From Xenorhabdus yunnanensis (GTDB taxonomy: Bacteria; Pseudomonadota; Gammaproteobacteria; Enterobacterales; Enterobacteriaceae), in contig NZ_JAQRFI010000038.1 in assembly GCF_028598805.1 (NCBI RefSeq), positions 1 to 44,994 on the forward strand: 44,994 bases of DNA. Reading direction: 5' to 3'. The position numbers and the translations under genes were made by a program. The first letter of the stretch is position 1. Each line of letters starts with the position of its first letter. The notes below the pieces were generated by a model, which worked only from the letters and a program-made list of their open reading frames with translations, made no database searches and was not told the DNA's origin. Positions 30,955-40,662 of this stretch are shown piece after piece.

Positions 30955-30963
30955 GAGGCCGTC

Positions 30964-33033
30964 ATGACTCAACAGACTTTCCTTGTGGAAATCGGCACCG
31001 AAGAGCTGCCACCAAAGGCGTTGCGTTCACTGGCTGAATCCTTTGCAGCCAATTTTGAGGCAGAACTGAATAACGCCAATCTGGGTCATGGTGAGGTTAG
31101 CTGGTTTGCTGCTCCTCGTCGCTTGGCGCTGAAAGTAGTAAATCTGGCGGCTGCACAGGCTGATCGTGAAGTTGAAAAACGTGGCCCTGCGATTGCTCAG
31201 GCGTTCGACGCAGAAGGTAAACCAACCAAAGCGGCCGAAGGTTGGGCGCGTGGTTGTGGTATCACCGTTGATCAGGCGGAACGCATGGTAACGGATAAAG
31301 GAGAATGGCTGCTCTACCGTGCTCAGGTCAAAGGCCGTGAAGCCAAAGAACTGCTGGCGGATATAGTGGGCAGTTCTCTGGGTAAATTACCAATTCCCAA
31401 ACTGATGCGTTGGGGGGATAAAGAAACTCAGTTCGTCCGTCCGGTACATACGGTCACTATGCTGCTGGGCAGTGAAGTGATTGACGGCGAAATTCTGGGG
31501 ATTAAATCAGATCGCATTATTCGTGGTCACCGCTTTATGGGTGAGGCGGAATTTACCATTGAGAACGCAGAACAGTATCCGGCTATTTTGCACGAGCGTG
31601 GTCGCGTTATCGCAGATTACGAAGCACGTAAAGCGATGATCAAGCGTGATGCAGAACAGGCTGCAATGCAGCTTGGTGGTGTAGCTGATTTGAGTGACAG
31701 CTTGCTGGAAGAAGTGACTTCTCTGGTGGAATGGCCGGTTGTCCTGACTGCGAAATTCGAAGAAAAATTCTTGGAAGTTCCTGCTGAAGCACTGGTTTAC
31801 ACCATGAAAGGCGACCAGAAATATTTTCCGGTTTACGACAAAGCCGGCAAATTGATGGCAAACTTTATTTTTGTCACCAATATTGAATCTTCTGATCCTC
31901 AGCAAATCATTTCCGGTAATGAAAAAGTTGTGCGCCCACGTCTGGCGGATGCAGAATTCTTCTTCAAAACTGACCGTAAACAACGTCTGGAAGACAACCT
32001 GCCTCGTTTGGAAACCGTACTGTTCCAGAAACAGCTGGGAACACTGCGTGACAAAACGGATCGCATTCAGGCTTTGGCTGGCTGGATTGCGGAAAAAATC
32101 GGTGCAGATGTCAATCATGCGACTCGTGCCGGTTTATTGTCCAAATGTGACCTGATGACCAACATGGTATTTGAGTTCACCGATACGCAGGGCGTGATGG
32201 GGATGCACTATGCCCGTCACGATGGCGAAGCTGAGGATGTGGCACTGGCACTGAACGAGCAATATCAGCCACGTTTCTCTGGTGATGAACTGCCATCAAC
32301 GAGAGTTTCCTGTGCCGTAGCCATTGCCGATAAAATGGATACTTTGGCGGGGATCTTCGGTATCGGCCAGCATCCGAAAGGGGATAAAGACCCGTTTGCG
32401 TTGCGTCGTGCGGCACTGGGTGTTCTGCGCATTATCGTGGAGAAAAAACTGCCTCTCGACCTCCAGACTTTGGCAGAAGAAGCTGTGCGTCTGTATGGTG
32501 ACAAGCTGACTAACGAAAAAGTTGTGGATGATGTGGTTGAGTTTATGCTCGGTCGTTTCCGCACTTGGTATCAGGAACTGGGTTACAGTGTTGATACCAT
32601 TCAGGCGGTACTGGCGCGTCGTCCGACCCAACCCGCAGACTTTGATGCCCGTATGAAAGCCGTGACGCATTTCCGCACTCTGGATGAAGCGGTTTCTCTG
32701 GCGGCGGCCAATAAGCGAGTTTCCAACATTCTGGCGAAATCAGAAGAACAGTTAAATGACACTGTTCTTGCTTCAGTATTGAAAGCGGCAGAAGAGATCC
32801 AACTGGCGACCCACCTTGTCGTGCTGAAAGAAAAACTGGCTCCTCTGTTTGCCGAAGGCAACTATCAGGATGCGCTGGTTGAGCTGGCTTCTCTGCGTGA
32901 AGTGGTGGATGCGTTCTTCGACAATGTGATGGTCATGGATGAAGACAGCCAAGTCAGAGTCAATCGCTTGACGTTGTTAAGCGAACTGCGTGACCTGTTC
33001 TTGCGTGTTGCGGATATTTCACTGCTCCAGTAA
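30964..33033 (+). CDS. glyS: Glycine--tRNA ligase beta subunit
   Basis: Beta chain of glycyl-tRNA synthetase, needed for tRNA-Gly recognition. The 689-residue length equals E. coli GlyS. The N-terminus [20 protein letters not shown] is characteristic; also visible are [20 protein letters not shown], the HD-like core with [20 protein letters not shown], and a C-terminal anticodon-binding-like helical domain ending [21 protein letters not shown] precedes the ATG. It ends in a strong terminator. Confidence 0.97.
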   Translation: MTQQTFLVEIGTEELPPKALRSLAESFAANFEAELNNANLGHGEVSWFAAPRRLALKVVNLAAAQADREVEKRGPAIAQAFDAEGKPTKAAEGWARGCGITVDQAERMVTDKGEWLLYRAQVKGREAKELLADIVGSSLGKLPIPKLMRWGDKETQFVRPVHTVTMLLGSEVIDGEILGIKSDRIIRGHRFMGEAEFTIENAEQYPAILHERGRVIADYEARKAMIKRDAEQAAMQLGGVADLSDSLLEEVTSLVEWPVVLTAKFEEKFLEVPAEALVYTMKGDQKYFPVYDKAGKLMANFIFVTNIESSDPQQIISGNEKVVRPRLADAEFFFKTDRKQRLEDNLPRLETVLFQKQLGTLRDKTDRIQALAGWIAEKIGADVNHATRAGLLSKCDLMTNMVFEFTDTQGVMGMHYARHDGEAEDVALALNEQYQPRFSGDELPSTRVSCAVAIADKMDTLAGIFGIGQHPKGDKDPFALRRAALGVLRIIVEKKLPLDLQTLAEEAVRLYGDKLTNEKVVDDVVEFMLGRFRTWYQELGYSVDTIQAVLARRPTQPADFDARMKAVTHFRTLDEAVSLAAANKRVSNILAKSEEQLNDTVLASVLKAAEEIQLATHLVVLKEKLAPLFAEGNYQDALVELASLREVVDAFFDNVMVMDEDSQVRVNRLTLLSELRDLFLRVADISLLQ

Positions 33034-33076
33034 TTTCTGTTTTATTGGTTTAGTGTAAGCTAGCTTAATTTTGCAA

Positions 33077-33104
33077 AGCCTTACCTTTTTAGGTGAGGCT
33101 TTTT
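33077..33104 (+). terminator. Intrinsic terminator of glyQS
   Basis: AGCCTTACCT pairs with AGGTGAGGCT (one G-T pair) around a TTTT loop and is followed by TTTTT (counting the last stem base), 44 bases after the glyS stop. Confidence 0.9.
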
Positions 33105-33109
33105 ATTGT

Positions 33110-33140
33110 CAGTAATATTTTCATAGCCAGTAATATTTTC
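33110..33140. repeat. 18-bp period tandem duplication after glyS
   Basis: CAGTAATATTTTC occurs at 33110-33122 and 33128-33140, just past the glyS terminator and before the tRNA gene. Confidence 0.7.
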
Positions 33141-33259
33141 GTGGCCTGCAATATATATATGCAACGACACCATTTTGGATGGTTTATCGTCAAATAAACA
33201 CTTATCTTTAAAAAGGTATTGACGGTTTGTGACTCTGGCAGTAAGATGCGCTTCGTTTT

Positions 33260-33336
33260 CGGCGAGTAGCGCAGCTTGGTAGCGCAACTGGTTTGGGACC
33301 AGTGGGTCGGAGGTTCGAATCCTCTCTCGCCGACCA
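33260..33336 (+). tRNA. tRNA-Pro (anticodon UGG)
   Basis: A 77-base cloverleaf with encoded CCA end: acceptor CGGCGAG pairs with CTCGCCG, D arm with AGCTTGGTAGC, anticodon stem ACTGG/CCAGT with loop TTTGGGA (anticodon TGG), and T arm with GGTTCGAATCC. The sequence is essentially that of E. coli proM. In E. coli a different proline tRNA (proK, CGG) lies upstream of dppA, so the tRNA-Pro/dpp neighbourhood is conserved but the isoacceptor differs. Confidence 0.98.
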
Positions 33337-33344
33337 GCATTCTG

Positions 33345-33373
33345 AAACCCCGCTCATAAGAGCGGGGTTTTTT
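33345..33373 (+). terminator. Intrinsic terminator of tRNA-Pro
   Basis: AAACCCCGCTC pairs with GAGCGGGGTTT around a short ATAA loop and runs into six T residues, nine bases after the tRNA. Confidence 0.92.
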
Positions 33374-33797
33374 CTTATGTCTTATAAATAAGATCCTTCA
33401 AATTTTTCCTGTATATCACGCCTTCCTGCATATCGCGGTCAGCTTCGTAACACTATAAATTTTGTGTCAATAAATTAAATTAATAGTAAAAACCGTTAAT
33501 TTAACAAATAATGTGATGAATTTTGCTTTATACGTTTATATTTTGATCATTTCTCTTGAGTAAACCATCTTTGTATCTTATATGTTCCCGTCTTTTCCAT
33601 AAGCTCTATTACTCATTATTTAAGTAATTGGTCACAAATTCAAAATTATAATCACCAGAGATTAATTCTTTCTATTGGTTTAGCTTCCAGTGAATTTGTC
33701 TGTTTTATGTGCATCTCGTCATGTTTTTTAACCATCTTTGTTAATAATTTTTTTCTTTTATGTTTTTCTTATGTTTCGGTTGTTATGTGTGATTATG

Positions 33798-33825
33798 TTG
33801 ACGTCAGGCATAACAATTGTTTAAT
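33798..33825 (+). promoter_or_regulatory. Candidate dppA promoter
   Basis: TTGACG at 33798-33803, a 16-base spacer and TTTAAT at 33820-33825 resemble a sigma70 promoter. It predicts a leader of about 95 bases. A TGTGA half-site at 33788-33792 precedes it, but the second CRP half is poor. Confidence 0.45.
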
Positions 33826-33903
33826 TGATAAGCGAAAAATAATAAAACACGCTGGGACAGTGGCATTTAGGAAGAAACCCCTGGGCTGGCTAAGATACAA
33901 ATA

Positions 33904-33913
33904 AACATCACAA
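33904..33913 (+). promoter_or_regulatory. Putative GcvB sRNA target site in dppA leader
   Basis: AACATCACAA is an exact complement of the TTGTGATGTT stretch in the G/U-rich R1 region of enterobacterial GcvB, which is known to repress dppA in E. coli and Salmonella. It ends 14 bases before the dppA ATG, overlapping the ribosome entry zone. The GcvB gene is not in the window; its sequence is from memory. Confidence 0.55.
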
Positions 33914-33927
33914 ACGGGGTTAACGTA

Positions 33928-35538
33928 ATGACAATCTCCAAGAAAAAACCGTCCAGTTTGTTAACGCTGGGTGTCGGTCTTGTTGCATTGGCTGTCACAG
34001 CCAGTATTCAGGCAAAAACGTTGGTTTACTGCTCTGAAGGTTCTCCTGAAGGCTTTAACCCACAACTATTCACTTCTGGCACAACTTATGATGCTAGCTC
34101 AGTTCCCATCTATAATCGCTTAGTGGATTTTAAGTTAGGTACAACAGAGCTTATTCCTAGCCTTGCTGAACGTTGGGACGTAAGTGAAGATGGCAAAACT
34201 TATACTTTCCACTTGCGCAAGGGTGTGAAATGGCACAGCAATAAGGAATTCAAGCCAACACGTAATTTCAATGCTGATGACGTGATTTTTACCTTCATGC
34301 GTCAGAAGGATAAAAATCATCCGTACCATAAAGTTTCAGGGGGCAGTTACGAATACTTTACTGGTATGGATCTGGGTAACATCATCAGTAAAGTAGAAAA
34401 AGTGGATGATTATACCGTTCGCTTTGTGTTATCCCGCCCTGAAGCTCCTTTTTTGGCTGATATCGGGATGGACTTTGCCTCAATTCTGTCCAAAGAATAT
34501 GCTGATGTCATGATGAAGGCTGGAACACCGGAGAAAGTTGATCTTAACCCGATTGGTACAGGCCCATTTCAGTTAATGCAATACCAAAAAGACTCCCGGA
34601 TTCTCTATAAGGCATTTAAAGATTATTGGGAAGGGCCAGCGAAAATTGACCGCTTAGTATTCTCTATTACCCCTGATGCTTCTGTACGTTATGCGAAATT
34701 GCAGAAAAATGAATGTCAGGTGATGCCATATCCAAACCCTGCTGATATCGCTCGCATGAAACAGGATAAAAACATTGTCCTGAAAGAACAGGCAGGGCTG
34801 AATATCGGTTATCTCTCCTTTAATGTCACCAAGCCACCGATGGATAATCAAAAAGTTCGTCAAGCTCTGGCTATGGCGGTTAATAAAGATGCCATCATCG
34901 ATGCGGTTTATCAGGGAGCAGGACAGAAAGCGAAAAACCTGATCCCACCGACCATATGGGGTTATAACAACGACATTAAAGACTATTCCTATGATCCGGC
35001 CAAAGCCAAGGAATTGCTGAAAGAGGCTGGTTTCCCGAATGGTTTTGAAACTGATTTGTGGGCAATGCCAGTACAGCGCCCGTATAACCCGAATGCCCGT
35101 CGCATGGCGGAAATCATTCAGGCCGACTGGGCGAAAATTGGTGTTAAAGCCAAGATTGTCAGTTATGAATGGGGTGAATACCTGAAACGAGCCAAAGATG
35201 GTGAACCGAAAACGGTCATGATGGGATGGACAGGGGACAATGGTGATCCTGATAACTTCTTTGGTACTTTGTTTAGTTGTGCTGCCAAAGAAAAAGGCTC
35301 TAACTATTCAAAATGGTGTTACAAGCCATTTGAGGACGTTATCCAGCCAGCACGTGAAACGGCTGACATCAACAAGCGTACAGAGCTTTACAAACAGGCG
35401 CAGGTTGTAATGCATGAACAAGTACCCGCATTGATCATTGCCCACTCTACGGTTTACGAACCTATCCGTAAAGAAGTGAAGGGTTATGTGGTCGATCCTT
35501 TTAGTAAGCATCACTTTTATAACGTAGATCTCAAATAA
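33928..35538 (+). CDS. dppA: Periplasmic dipeptide-binding protein DppA
   Basis: Substrate-binding component of the dipeptide ABC importer; also a chemoreceptor partner and haem/ALA binder in E. coli. It has 536 residues. The signal peptide spans about residues 1-29 (KKKPSSLLTLGVGLVALAVT, then ASIQA) with cleavage before KTLVYCSEGSPEG, giving the usual mature start. The SBP family 5 signature is visible near residue 85-105 (LAERWDVSEDGKTYTFHLRK). First gene of dppABCDF; a hairpin separates it from dppB, which fits its higher expression. Confidence 0.97.
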   Translation: MTISKKKPSSLLTLGVGLVALAVTASIQAKTLVYCSEGSPEGFNPQLFTSGTTYDASSVPIYNRLVDFKLGTTELIPSLAERWDVSEDGKTYTFHLRKGVKWHSNKEFKPTRNFNADDVIFTFMRQKDKNHPYHKVSGGSYEYFTGMDLGNIISKVEKVDDYTVRFVLSRPEAPFLADIGMDFASILSKEYADVMMKAGTPEKVDLNPIGTGPFQLMQYQKDSRILYKAFKDYWEGPAKIDRLVFSITPDASVRYAKLQKNECQVMPYPNPADIARMKQDKNIVLKEQAGLNIGYLSFNVTKPPMDNQKVRQALAMAVNKDAIIDAVYQGAGQKAKNLIPPTIWGYNNDIKDYSYDPAKAKELLKEAGFPNGFETDLWAMPVQRPYNPNARRMAEIIQADWAKIGVKAKIVSYEWGEYLKRAKDGEPKTVMMGWTGDNGDPDNFFGTLFSCAAKEKGSNYSKWCYKPFEDVIQPARETADINKRTELYKQAQVVMHEQVPALIIAHSTVYEPIRKEVKGYVVDPFSKHHFYNVDLK

Positions 35539-35563
35539 TTCTTGCTGCTTGGCTGTTGTGATT

Positions 35564-35596
35564 AACCATCCCCCAGATTTTTCTGCGGGGATGGTT
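35564..35596 (+). terminator. Intercistronic hairpin between dppA and dppB
   Basis: AACCATCCCCCAGA pairs with TCTGCGGGGATGGTT around a TTTT loop (one unpaired base). No full U-tract follows, so it is more likely a partial terminator or mRNA-stabilising hairpin that keeps DppA in excess over the permease. Confidence 0.7.
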
Positions 35597-35683
35597 TCGC
35601 TTCTCTGATGGGCAAGTCGACCTTTGTATTACACCAAATGGCCTGAAGAGCCGTATCTGGTATTTAAAAAGAGAATTCAGGAT

Positions 35684-36703
35684 ATGCTGCAATTTATCCT
35701 CCGACGTCTGGGATTAGTGATCCCGACGTTTATTGGTATTACGCTACTGACTTTCGCTTTTGTACACATGATCCCCGGCGATCCCGTTCTGATTATGGCG
35801 GGAGAGCGTGGTATTTCTGCTGAGCGTCATGCCCAATTACTGACTGAAATGGGGTTGGATAAACCTCTCTGGGAGCAATATTTTCATTACATCAATGGCG
35901 TATTGCATGGTGATTTGGGGATCTCGTTGAAAAGCCGCATTCCTGTGTGGGATGAGTTTGTTCCGCGTTTTCAAGCGACTCTTGAATTGGGCATCTGTGC
36001 CATGTTATTTGCCATATCCGTCGGCATTCCGGTAGGAGTCTTAGCGGCAGTCAAACGCGGTTCTATCTTTGATCACACATCGATTGGCTTGTCATTGACA
36101 GGCTACTCCATGCCCATTTTCTGGTGGGGAATCATGCTGATCATGCTGGTTTCCGTCCATTGGAACTTAACGCCTGTTTCTGGCCGAATCAGTGATAGCG
36201 TGTTTCTGGATGACAGCAATCCCCTGACGGGATTTATGCTGATTGATACGTTGATTTGGGGGGAGAAGGGCGATTTCACTGATGCAGTGATGCATATGAT
36301 TTTGCCTGCAATTGTGTTGGGAACGATCCCGTTGGCGGTGATTGTGCGCATGACACGTTCTGCCATGCTGGAAGTGCTGGGCGAAGATTATATCCGTACT
36401 GCCCGCGCAAAAGGGTTGAGCCGCATTCGTGTTATTATCGTCCATGCATTGCGTAACGCTTTGTTGCCTGTTGTCACGGTGATTGGTCTACAAGTGGGCG
36501 TCATGTTGGCGGGCGCTATTCTGACAGAAACTATTTTCTCATGGCCGGGATTGGGGCGTTGGCTGATCGATGCCCTGCAACGTCGAGACTATCCGGTAGT
36601 ACAGGGCGGTGTATTGCTGGTTGCGACCATGATTATTCTGGTCAATCTGGTGGTTGATTTACTGTACGGCATCGTCAATCCGCGCATTCGCCATAAGAAA
36701 TAA
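35684..36703 (+). CDS. dppB: Dipeptide ABC transporter permease DppB
   Basis: Inner-membrane permease subunit with about six transmembrane helices. The start at 35684 (MLQFILRRLGLVIPTFIGIT) gives 339 residues, exactly the E. coli length, and AGGA lies just upstream; the frame extends 20 codons further without homology. The EAA loop that contacts the ATPases is at ARAKGLSRIRVIIVHALRNA. Almost identical to E. coli DppB along its length. Followed by dppC after 10 bases. Confidence 0.97.
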   Translation: MLQFILRRLGLVIPTFIGITLLTFAFVHMIPGDPVLIMAGERGISAERHAQLLTEMGLDKPLWEQYFHYINGVLHGDLGISLKSRIPVWDEFVPRFQATLELGICAMLFAISVGIPVGVLAAVKRGSIFDHTSIGLSLTGYSMPIFWWGIMLIMLVSVHWNLTPVSGRISDSVFLDDSNPLTGFMLIDTLIWGEKGDFTDAVMHMILPAIVLGTIPLAVIVRMTRSAMLEVLGEDYIRTARAKGLSRIRVIIVHALRNALLPVVTVIGLQVGVMLAGAILTETIFSWPGLGRWLIDALQRRDYPVVQGGVLLVATMIILVNLVVDLLYGIVNPRIRHKK

Positions 36704-36713
36704 GGAGCACATG

Positions 36714-37616
36714 ATGACTCAAACAACTGAGGCAGTAGTATCGGGTGCGCCGAAATTAATGACGCCGATACAGGAATTTTGGCACTACTTTAAACGTAAC
36801 AAAGGCGCAGTGATTGGCCTTGTCTATATTGTCCTGATGCTGCTGGTGGCGTTATTTGCGGGGGTGTTGGCTCCGCATGGTCCGGCAGAACAATTCCGCG
36901 ATGCCTTGTTGACGCCTCCGATATGGCAAGATGGCGGAAGCTGGCAATTTATCCTCGGTACGGATGATGTCGGGCGCGATATCTTGTCCCGCCTGATGTA
37001 TGGGGCACGCCTTTCATTGTTGGTTGGCTGTCTGGTCGTGGTGATGTCACTCATAATGGGCGTCGTTCTGGGAGTACTGGCGGGTTATTTTGGTGGCGTG
37101 GTGGATGCCATCATCATGCGTGTCGTCGACATTATGTTGGCTTTGCCAAGCCTGTTACTGGCATTGGTGTTGGTGGCGATCTTCGGTCCATCGATTGTCA
37201 ATGCATCATTGGCATTGACTTTCGTCGCCTTGCCTCACTACATCCGCCTGACAAGGGCGGCGGTATTGGTTGAAGTTAATCGCGATTATGTGATGGCTTC
37301 CCAAGTGGCTGGTGCGGGAGCCACGCGCCAGATGTTCATCAATATCCTGCCAAACTGCCTTGCACCGTTGATTGTGCAGGCGTCATTGGGGTTTTCGAAT
37401 GCCATTCTCGATATGGCGGCCTTAGGCTTTCTGGGAATGGGGGCACAGCCACCGACACCAGAATGGGGAACCATGCTGGCAGATGTTTTGCAATTTGCCC
37501 AGAGTGCGTGGTGGGTCGTGACCTTTCCGGGGCTGGCTATCTTGTTGACAGTACTGGCGTTTAACCTGATGGGTGATGGGTTGCGTGATGCACTTGATCC
37601 TAAGCTCAAGCAGTAG
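36714..37616 (+). CDS. dppC: Dipeptide ABC transporter permease DppC
   Basis: Second membrane permease subunit. AAGGAG at 36702-36707 precedes two adjacent ATGs (36711, 36714); the second gives 300 residues as in E. coli. The N-terminal cytoplasmic tail leads to QEFWHYFKRNKGAVIGLVYI, five further helices follow, and the EAA-type loop is VMASQVAGAGATRQMFINIL. It ends MGDGLRDALDPKLKQ as in E. coli. dppD starts 12 bases downstream. Confidence 0.97.
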   Translation: MTQTTEAVVSGAPKLMTPIQEFWHYFKRNKGAVIGLVYIVLMLLVALFAGVLAPHGPAEQFRDALLTPPIWQDGGSWQFILGTDDVGRDILSRLMYGARLSLLVGCLVVVMSLIMGVVLGVLAGYFGGVVDAIIMRVVDIMLALPSLLLALVLVAIFGPSIVNASLALTFVALPHYIRLTRAAVLVEVNRDYVMASQVAGAGATRQMFINILPNCLAPLIVQASLGFSNAILDMAALGFLGMGAQPPTPEWGTMLADVLQFAQSAWWVVTFPGLAILLTVLAFNLMGDGLRDALDPKLKQ

Positions 37617-37628
37617 GGGTATTGTGAA

Positions 37629-38609
37629 ATGGCATTATTGAATGTAGACCAATTATCGGTGCACTTTGGGGATGAAGATGCACCATTCCGCGCCGTTGAC
37701 CGTATCAGCTACCATGTTGAGCAGGGAGAGGTTGTCGGCATTGTTGGGGAATCCGGTTCAGGTAAATCAGTCAGCTCATTGGCGATTATGGGGTTGATTG
37801 ATTATCCGGGCAAAGTCATGGCTGAAAAGATGGAATTCAATGGTCGTGACCTGACCAAAATTTCAGAAAAAGAGCGCCGCCAGTTGGTTGGTTCGGAAGT
37901 AGCGATGATTTTCCAAGATCCCATGACCAGTTTGAATCCGTGTTACACCGTCGGTTATCAGATCATGGAAGCCTTGAAAGTCCATCAGGGTGGAAATCGA
38001 AAAACGCGGCGTCAGCGGGCAATCGACTTACTGACACTAGTGGGTATTCCTGATCCGGCCTCTCGTCTGGACGTTTACCCGCATCAGTTATCGGGTGGGA
38101 TGAGTCAGCGCGTGATGATCGCAATGGCTATCGCATGTCGTCCTAAACTCCTGATTGCCGACGAACCGACAACGGCTCTGGATGTCACCATTCAGGCGCA
38201 AATCATCGAACTGCTGCTGGAATTGCAGCAGCGGGAAAACATGGCATTACTTTTGATCACCCATGATTTGGCGCTGGTGGCTGAAGCTGCCCACCATATT
38301 ATTGTGATGTATGCCGGACAAGTGGTAGAAATTGGCAAAGCAACGGAAATTTTCCGCGCACCACGTCATCCTTATACACAGGCATTATTGCGGGCATTGC
38401 CGGAATTTGCGGTGGATAAATCCCGTTTGGCATCGTTACCCGGTGTCGTTCCCGGAAAATATGACCGCCCAATAGGGTGTCTGCTCAATCCTCGTTGCCC
38501 TTATGCCAATGAGCGTTGCCATCAGGAGGAACCTCCATTGAAATCAGTGGGAGGACGTCAGGTTAAATGTCACATGCCGCTGGATGATGAGGGGAGGCCA
38601 ACAGTATGA
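37629..38609 (+). CDS. dppD: Dipeptide ABC transporter ATP-binding protein DppD
   Basis: One of the two nucleotide-binding subunits energising uptake. It has 326 residues. Walker A GESGSGKS near residue 41, signature LSGGMSQRV, Walker [15 protein letters not shown] and the switch His in LLITHDLA are intact. The C-terminal oligopeptide-type extension contains the Cys cluster ([16 protein letters not shown]) that binds an iron-sulfur cluster in this family. Its TGA overlaps the ATG of dppF (ATGA at 38606-38609). Confidence 0.97.
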   Translation: MALLNVDQLSVHFGDEDAPFRAVDRISYHVEQGEVVGIVGESGSGKSVSSLAIMGLIDYPGKVMAEKMEFNGRDLTKISEKERRQLVGSEVAMIFQDPMTSLNPCYTVGYQIMEALKVHQGGNRKTRRQRAIDLLTLVGIPDPASRLDVYPHQLSGGMSQRVMIAMAIACRPKLLIADEPTTALDVTIQAQIIELLLELQQRENMALLLITHDLALVAEAAHHIIVMYAGQVVEIGKATEIFRAPRHPYTQALLRALPEFAVDKSRLASLPGVVPGKYDRPIGCLLNPRCPYANERCHQEEPPLKSVGGRQVKCHMPLDDEGRPTV

Positions 38610-39631
38610 GCACTCAACAAAATCAAGAACAGGAAAAAGCCGCTGTTTCTTTAAAAACCACGGTTCCTTTACTAAAAGCCACTGAACTGAAGAAATATTA
38701 TCCGGTGAAAACAGGCTTATTCTCGCCTGAGCGTATGGTAAAAGCGTTGGATGGTGTTTCATTTGAGCTGGAAAAAGGCAAAACACTGGCCGTTGTCGGC
38801 GAATCGGGTTGCGGAAAATCCACATTGGGTCGTCTACTGACCATGATTGAAAAACCGACTGATGGAGAGCTTTATTATCTGGGGCAGGATCTCTTAGTAC
38901 CAAATAAAGAAGCAGAAAAACTGCGTCGCCAGAAAATTCAGATCGTATTTCAAAATCCCTACGCTTCCTTAAATCCCCGTAAAAAAGTGGGACAGATTTT
39001 AGAAGAGCCTTTGTTGATTAATACCCCACTGACTGCGACCGAACGCAAGGAAAAAGTCTTGCAGATGATGGAGAAAGTGGGATTAAAGCCGGAACATTAT
39101 TCGCGTTATCCGCATATGTTTTCTGGCGGTCAGCGTCAGCGTATCGCTATTGCTCGCGGGTTGATGTTAAACCCGGACGTAGTGATTGCAGATGAGCCAG
39201 TTTCGGCGTTGGATGTTTCGGTGCGAGCGCAGGTTCTGAACCTGATGATGGACTTGCAGCAGGAACTGGGATTGTCTTACGTCTTCATATCTCATGATCT
39301 TTCGGTTGTTGAGCATATTGCCGATGAAGTGATGGTGATGTATTTGGGACGCTGCGTTGAAAAAGGCAGTAGGGAAATTATTTTCAACAATCCGCGTCAC
39401 CCTTATACACAAGCTTTATTGTCCGCGACTCCTCGCCTGAATCCAGCACTGCGTCGTGAACGCATTAAGCTGACGGGAGAGCTGCCAAGCCCGATGAATC
39501 CGCCTTCGGGGTGTGCTTTTGCTGCACGTTGTCGCCGTGCATTTGGCCCGTGTACTCAATTCCAGCCGAAATTAAAGCAATGTGGTGAACAACTGATTGC
39601 GTGCTTTGCGGTTGAGCAGGAGCAGGATTAA
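38606..39631 (+). CDS. dppF: Dipeptide ABC transporter ATP-binding protein DppF
   Basis: Second ATPase subunit, pairing with DppD. It has 341 residues, slightly longer than the E. coli protein (334) at the N-terminus. Walker [10 protein letters not shown], signature [15 protein letters not shown], Walker [19 protein letters not shown] and HDLSVVEHI are intact, and the Cys-containing C-terminal motif ([16 protein letters not shown]) is present. Translationally coupled to dppD by the ATGA overlap. Last gene of the operon. Confidence 0.97.
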   Translation: MSTQQNQEQEKAAVSLKTTVPLLKATELKKYYPVKTGLFSPERMVKALDGVSFELEKGKTLAVVGESGCGKSTLGRLLTMIEKPTDGELYYLGQDLLVPNKEAEKLRRQKIQIVFQNPYASLNPRKKVGQILEEPLLINTPLTATERKEKVLQMMEKVGLKPEHYSRYPHMFSGGQRQRIAIARGLMLNPDVVIADEPVSALDVSVRAQVLNLMMDLQQELGLSYVFISHDLSVVEHIADEVMVMYLGRCVEKGSREIIFNNPRHPYTQALLSATPRLNPALRRERIKLTGELPSPMNPPSGCAFAARCRRAFGPCTQFQPKLKQCGEQLIACFAVEQEQD

Positions 39632-39787
39632 AACTCATTCACTTAATCATATTTGACCGGGGTATAACGTGTAAGCATCACAGTAAAAACGTTAGGCACT
39701 TACTGTATTGCGTTGCACCGTTATATCTCGGTTATTTTTCTCTTTTGAATTCATCAAAATAAGACGACCGCAAGTAAAATCAAGTAT

Positions 39788-39811
39788 ACTCCCTCACATT
39801 GTTGAGGGAGT
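39788..39811 (+). terminator. Hairpin after dppF / before hmsP-like gene
   Basis: ACTCCCTCA pairs with TGAGGGAGT around CATTGT. The T-rich stretch after it begins only about ten bases later (TATTTTTATT), so it may be a weak terminator of the dpp operon or a leader structure of the next gene. Confidence 0.45.
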
Positions 39812-39848
39812 GCTGGTCAGTATTTTTATTATTATTGGTTTGGATAAG

Positions 39849-40556
39849 ATGAAATCGCGTGTTAAACGTTCGTTAACCATTAAACAGATGGCCGCAGTGA
39901 CAGGAGTCACTCTGGTTACTGTTGCTATTTTCATCACCATCCAGTTATTCCACTTATTGCAGCAGTATAAAGATGACTACACTAATCAACTTAACAACGC
40001 TGCTACACAGATCAAAGCCCCTTTAGCAGAAGCATTGCTGAGTTCAGATCTCAATAAGGCAAAAACACTGTTGCTTGGCTTGAAAACCTCAGGCATTCTG
40101 GGTCGCGCAGATGTGCTATTGCCTGATAACGTTCCGGTGATGAGCTTGGATTTTGCCACCCATCGTCCTATACCTGAACTGGCAAAGAAGGTTTTTGGCA
40201 TTCCCGTTGAGGTAAATATTCCCCTCTATATTTATAGTGCTTCACCAAAAGCAGCGAAGCCACAGGGACAGCTTATTTTGCAGGTTGATTCCAATCGAGT
40301 GTATCGTTTTGCTATGAATACACTTGCATTCATGTTGACCACCTATTTATTACTTGCACTTATTCTTACGGTGTCGATAAGCTGGTGTGTAAATCGCATT
40401 ATCATCCGTCCATTGCGCAATATCGCGCGGGAGCTGAATGAAGAACAGCCGCCAGTGCCTATGTTTTGCCCTAAAATCCATCAGGATGATGAATTGGGTT
40501 TGCTGTTAAAAGGCTATAATCGTCAGGTTAATAAGCAGAACATGCCATCAAAATGA
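39849..40556 (+). CDS. HmsP/PdeK-like sensor module lacking GGDEF-EAL domains
   Basis: The 235-residue product resembles the N-terminal third of HmsP/YhjK (PdeK), the biofilm-controlling c-di-GMP phosphodiesterase. It has a cytoplasmic start (MKSRVKRSLTIKQMAAVTG), TM1 (about 15-38), a periplasmic sensor (about 39-160), TM2 (about 163-190, TYLLLALILTVSISWCVNRI) and a HAMP-like linker ending DDELGLLLKGYNRQ. The frame then stops at NMPSK. The GGDEF and EAL domains, normally another 400 residues, are absent, and yhjJ begins 106 bases later. The start is chosen by family similarity; a longer frame reaches 39708. The gene is either a degraded remnant or a stand-alone sensor module; I favour remnant. 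In E. coli yhjK and yhjJ are also near neighbours. Confidence 0.75.
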   Translation: MKSRVKRSLTIKQMAAVTGVTLVTVAIFITIQLFHLLQQYKDDYTNQLNNAATQIKAPLAEALLSSDLNKAKTLLLGLKTSGILGRADVLLPDNVPVMSLDFATHRPIPELAKKVFGIPVEVNIPLYIYSASPKAAKPQGQLILQVDSNRVYRFAMNTLAFMLTTYLLLALILTVSISWCVNRIIIRPLRNIARELNEEQPPVPMFCPKIHQDDELGLLLKGYNRQVNKQNMPSK

Positions 40557-40662
40557 AACCTTATAAGATGAATAGCGGTCTAATCCTTGATGATAATATC
40601 TAGGTATAACTGATTGTCTTAAGTTTCGCAGGATAAAATTAAACAGGTAGGGGTAAGTAAGA

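Larger units (their letters stand above)
33375..33927 (+). other. dppA upstream and leader region
   Basis: This 553-base AT-rich gap contains no gene I accept. It holds a plausible dppA promoter at 33798-33825 and a GcvB-complementary element at 33904-33913 just before the dppA ribosome-binding site. A 65-codon frame (33707-33904) has no RBS and overlaps the promoter. Confidence 0.5.

Noticed and set aside
31507-32118. 203-codon minus-strand open frame inside glyS
   Set aside because: Antisense shadow of a conserved synthetase gene; residue composition (rich in Phe, Gln, Arg) is that of a reverse-complement artefact.
33707-33904. 65-codon plus-strand frame before dppA
   Set aside because: No RBS and it overlaps the likely dppA promoter and leader.
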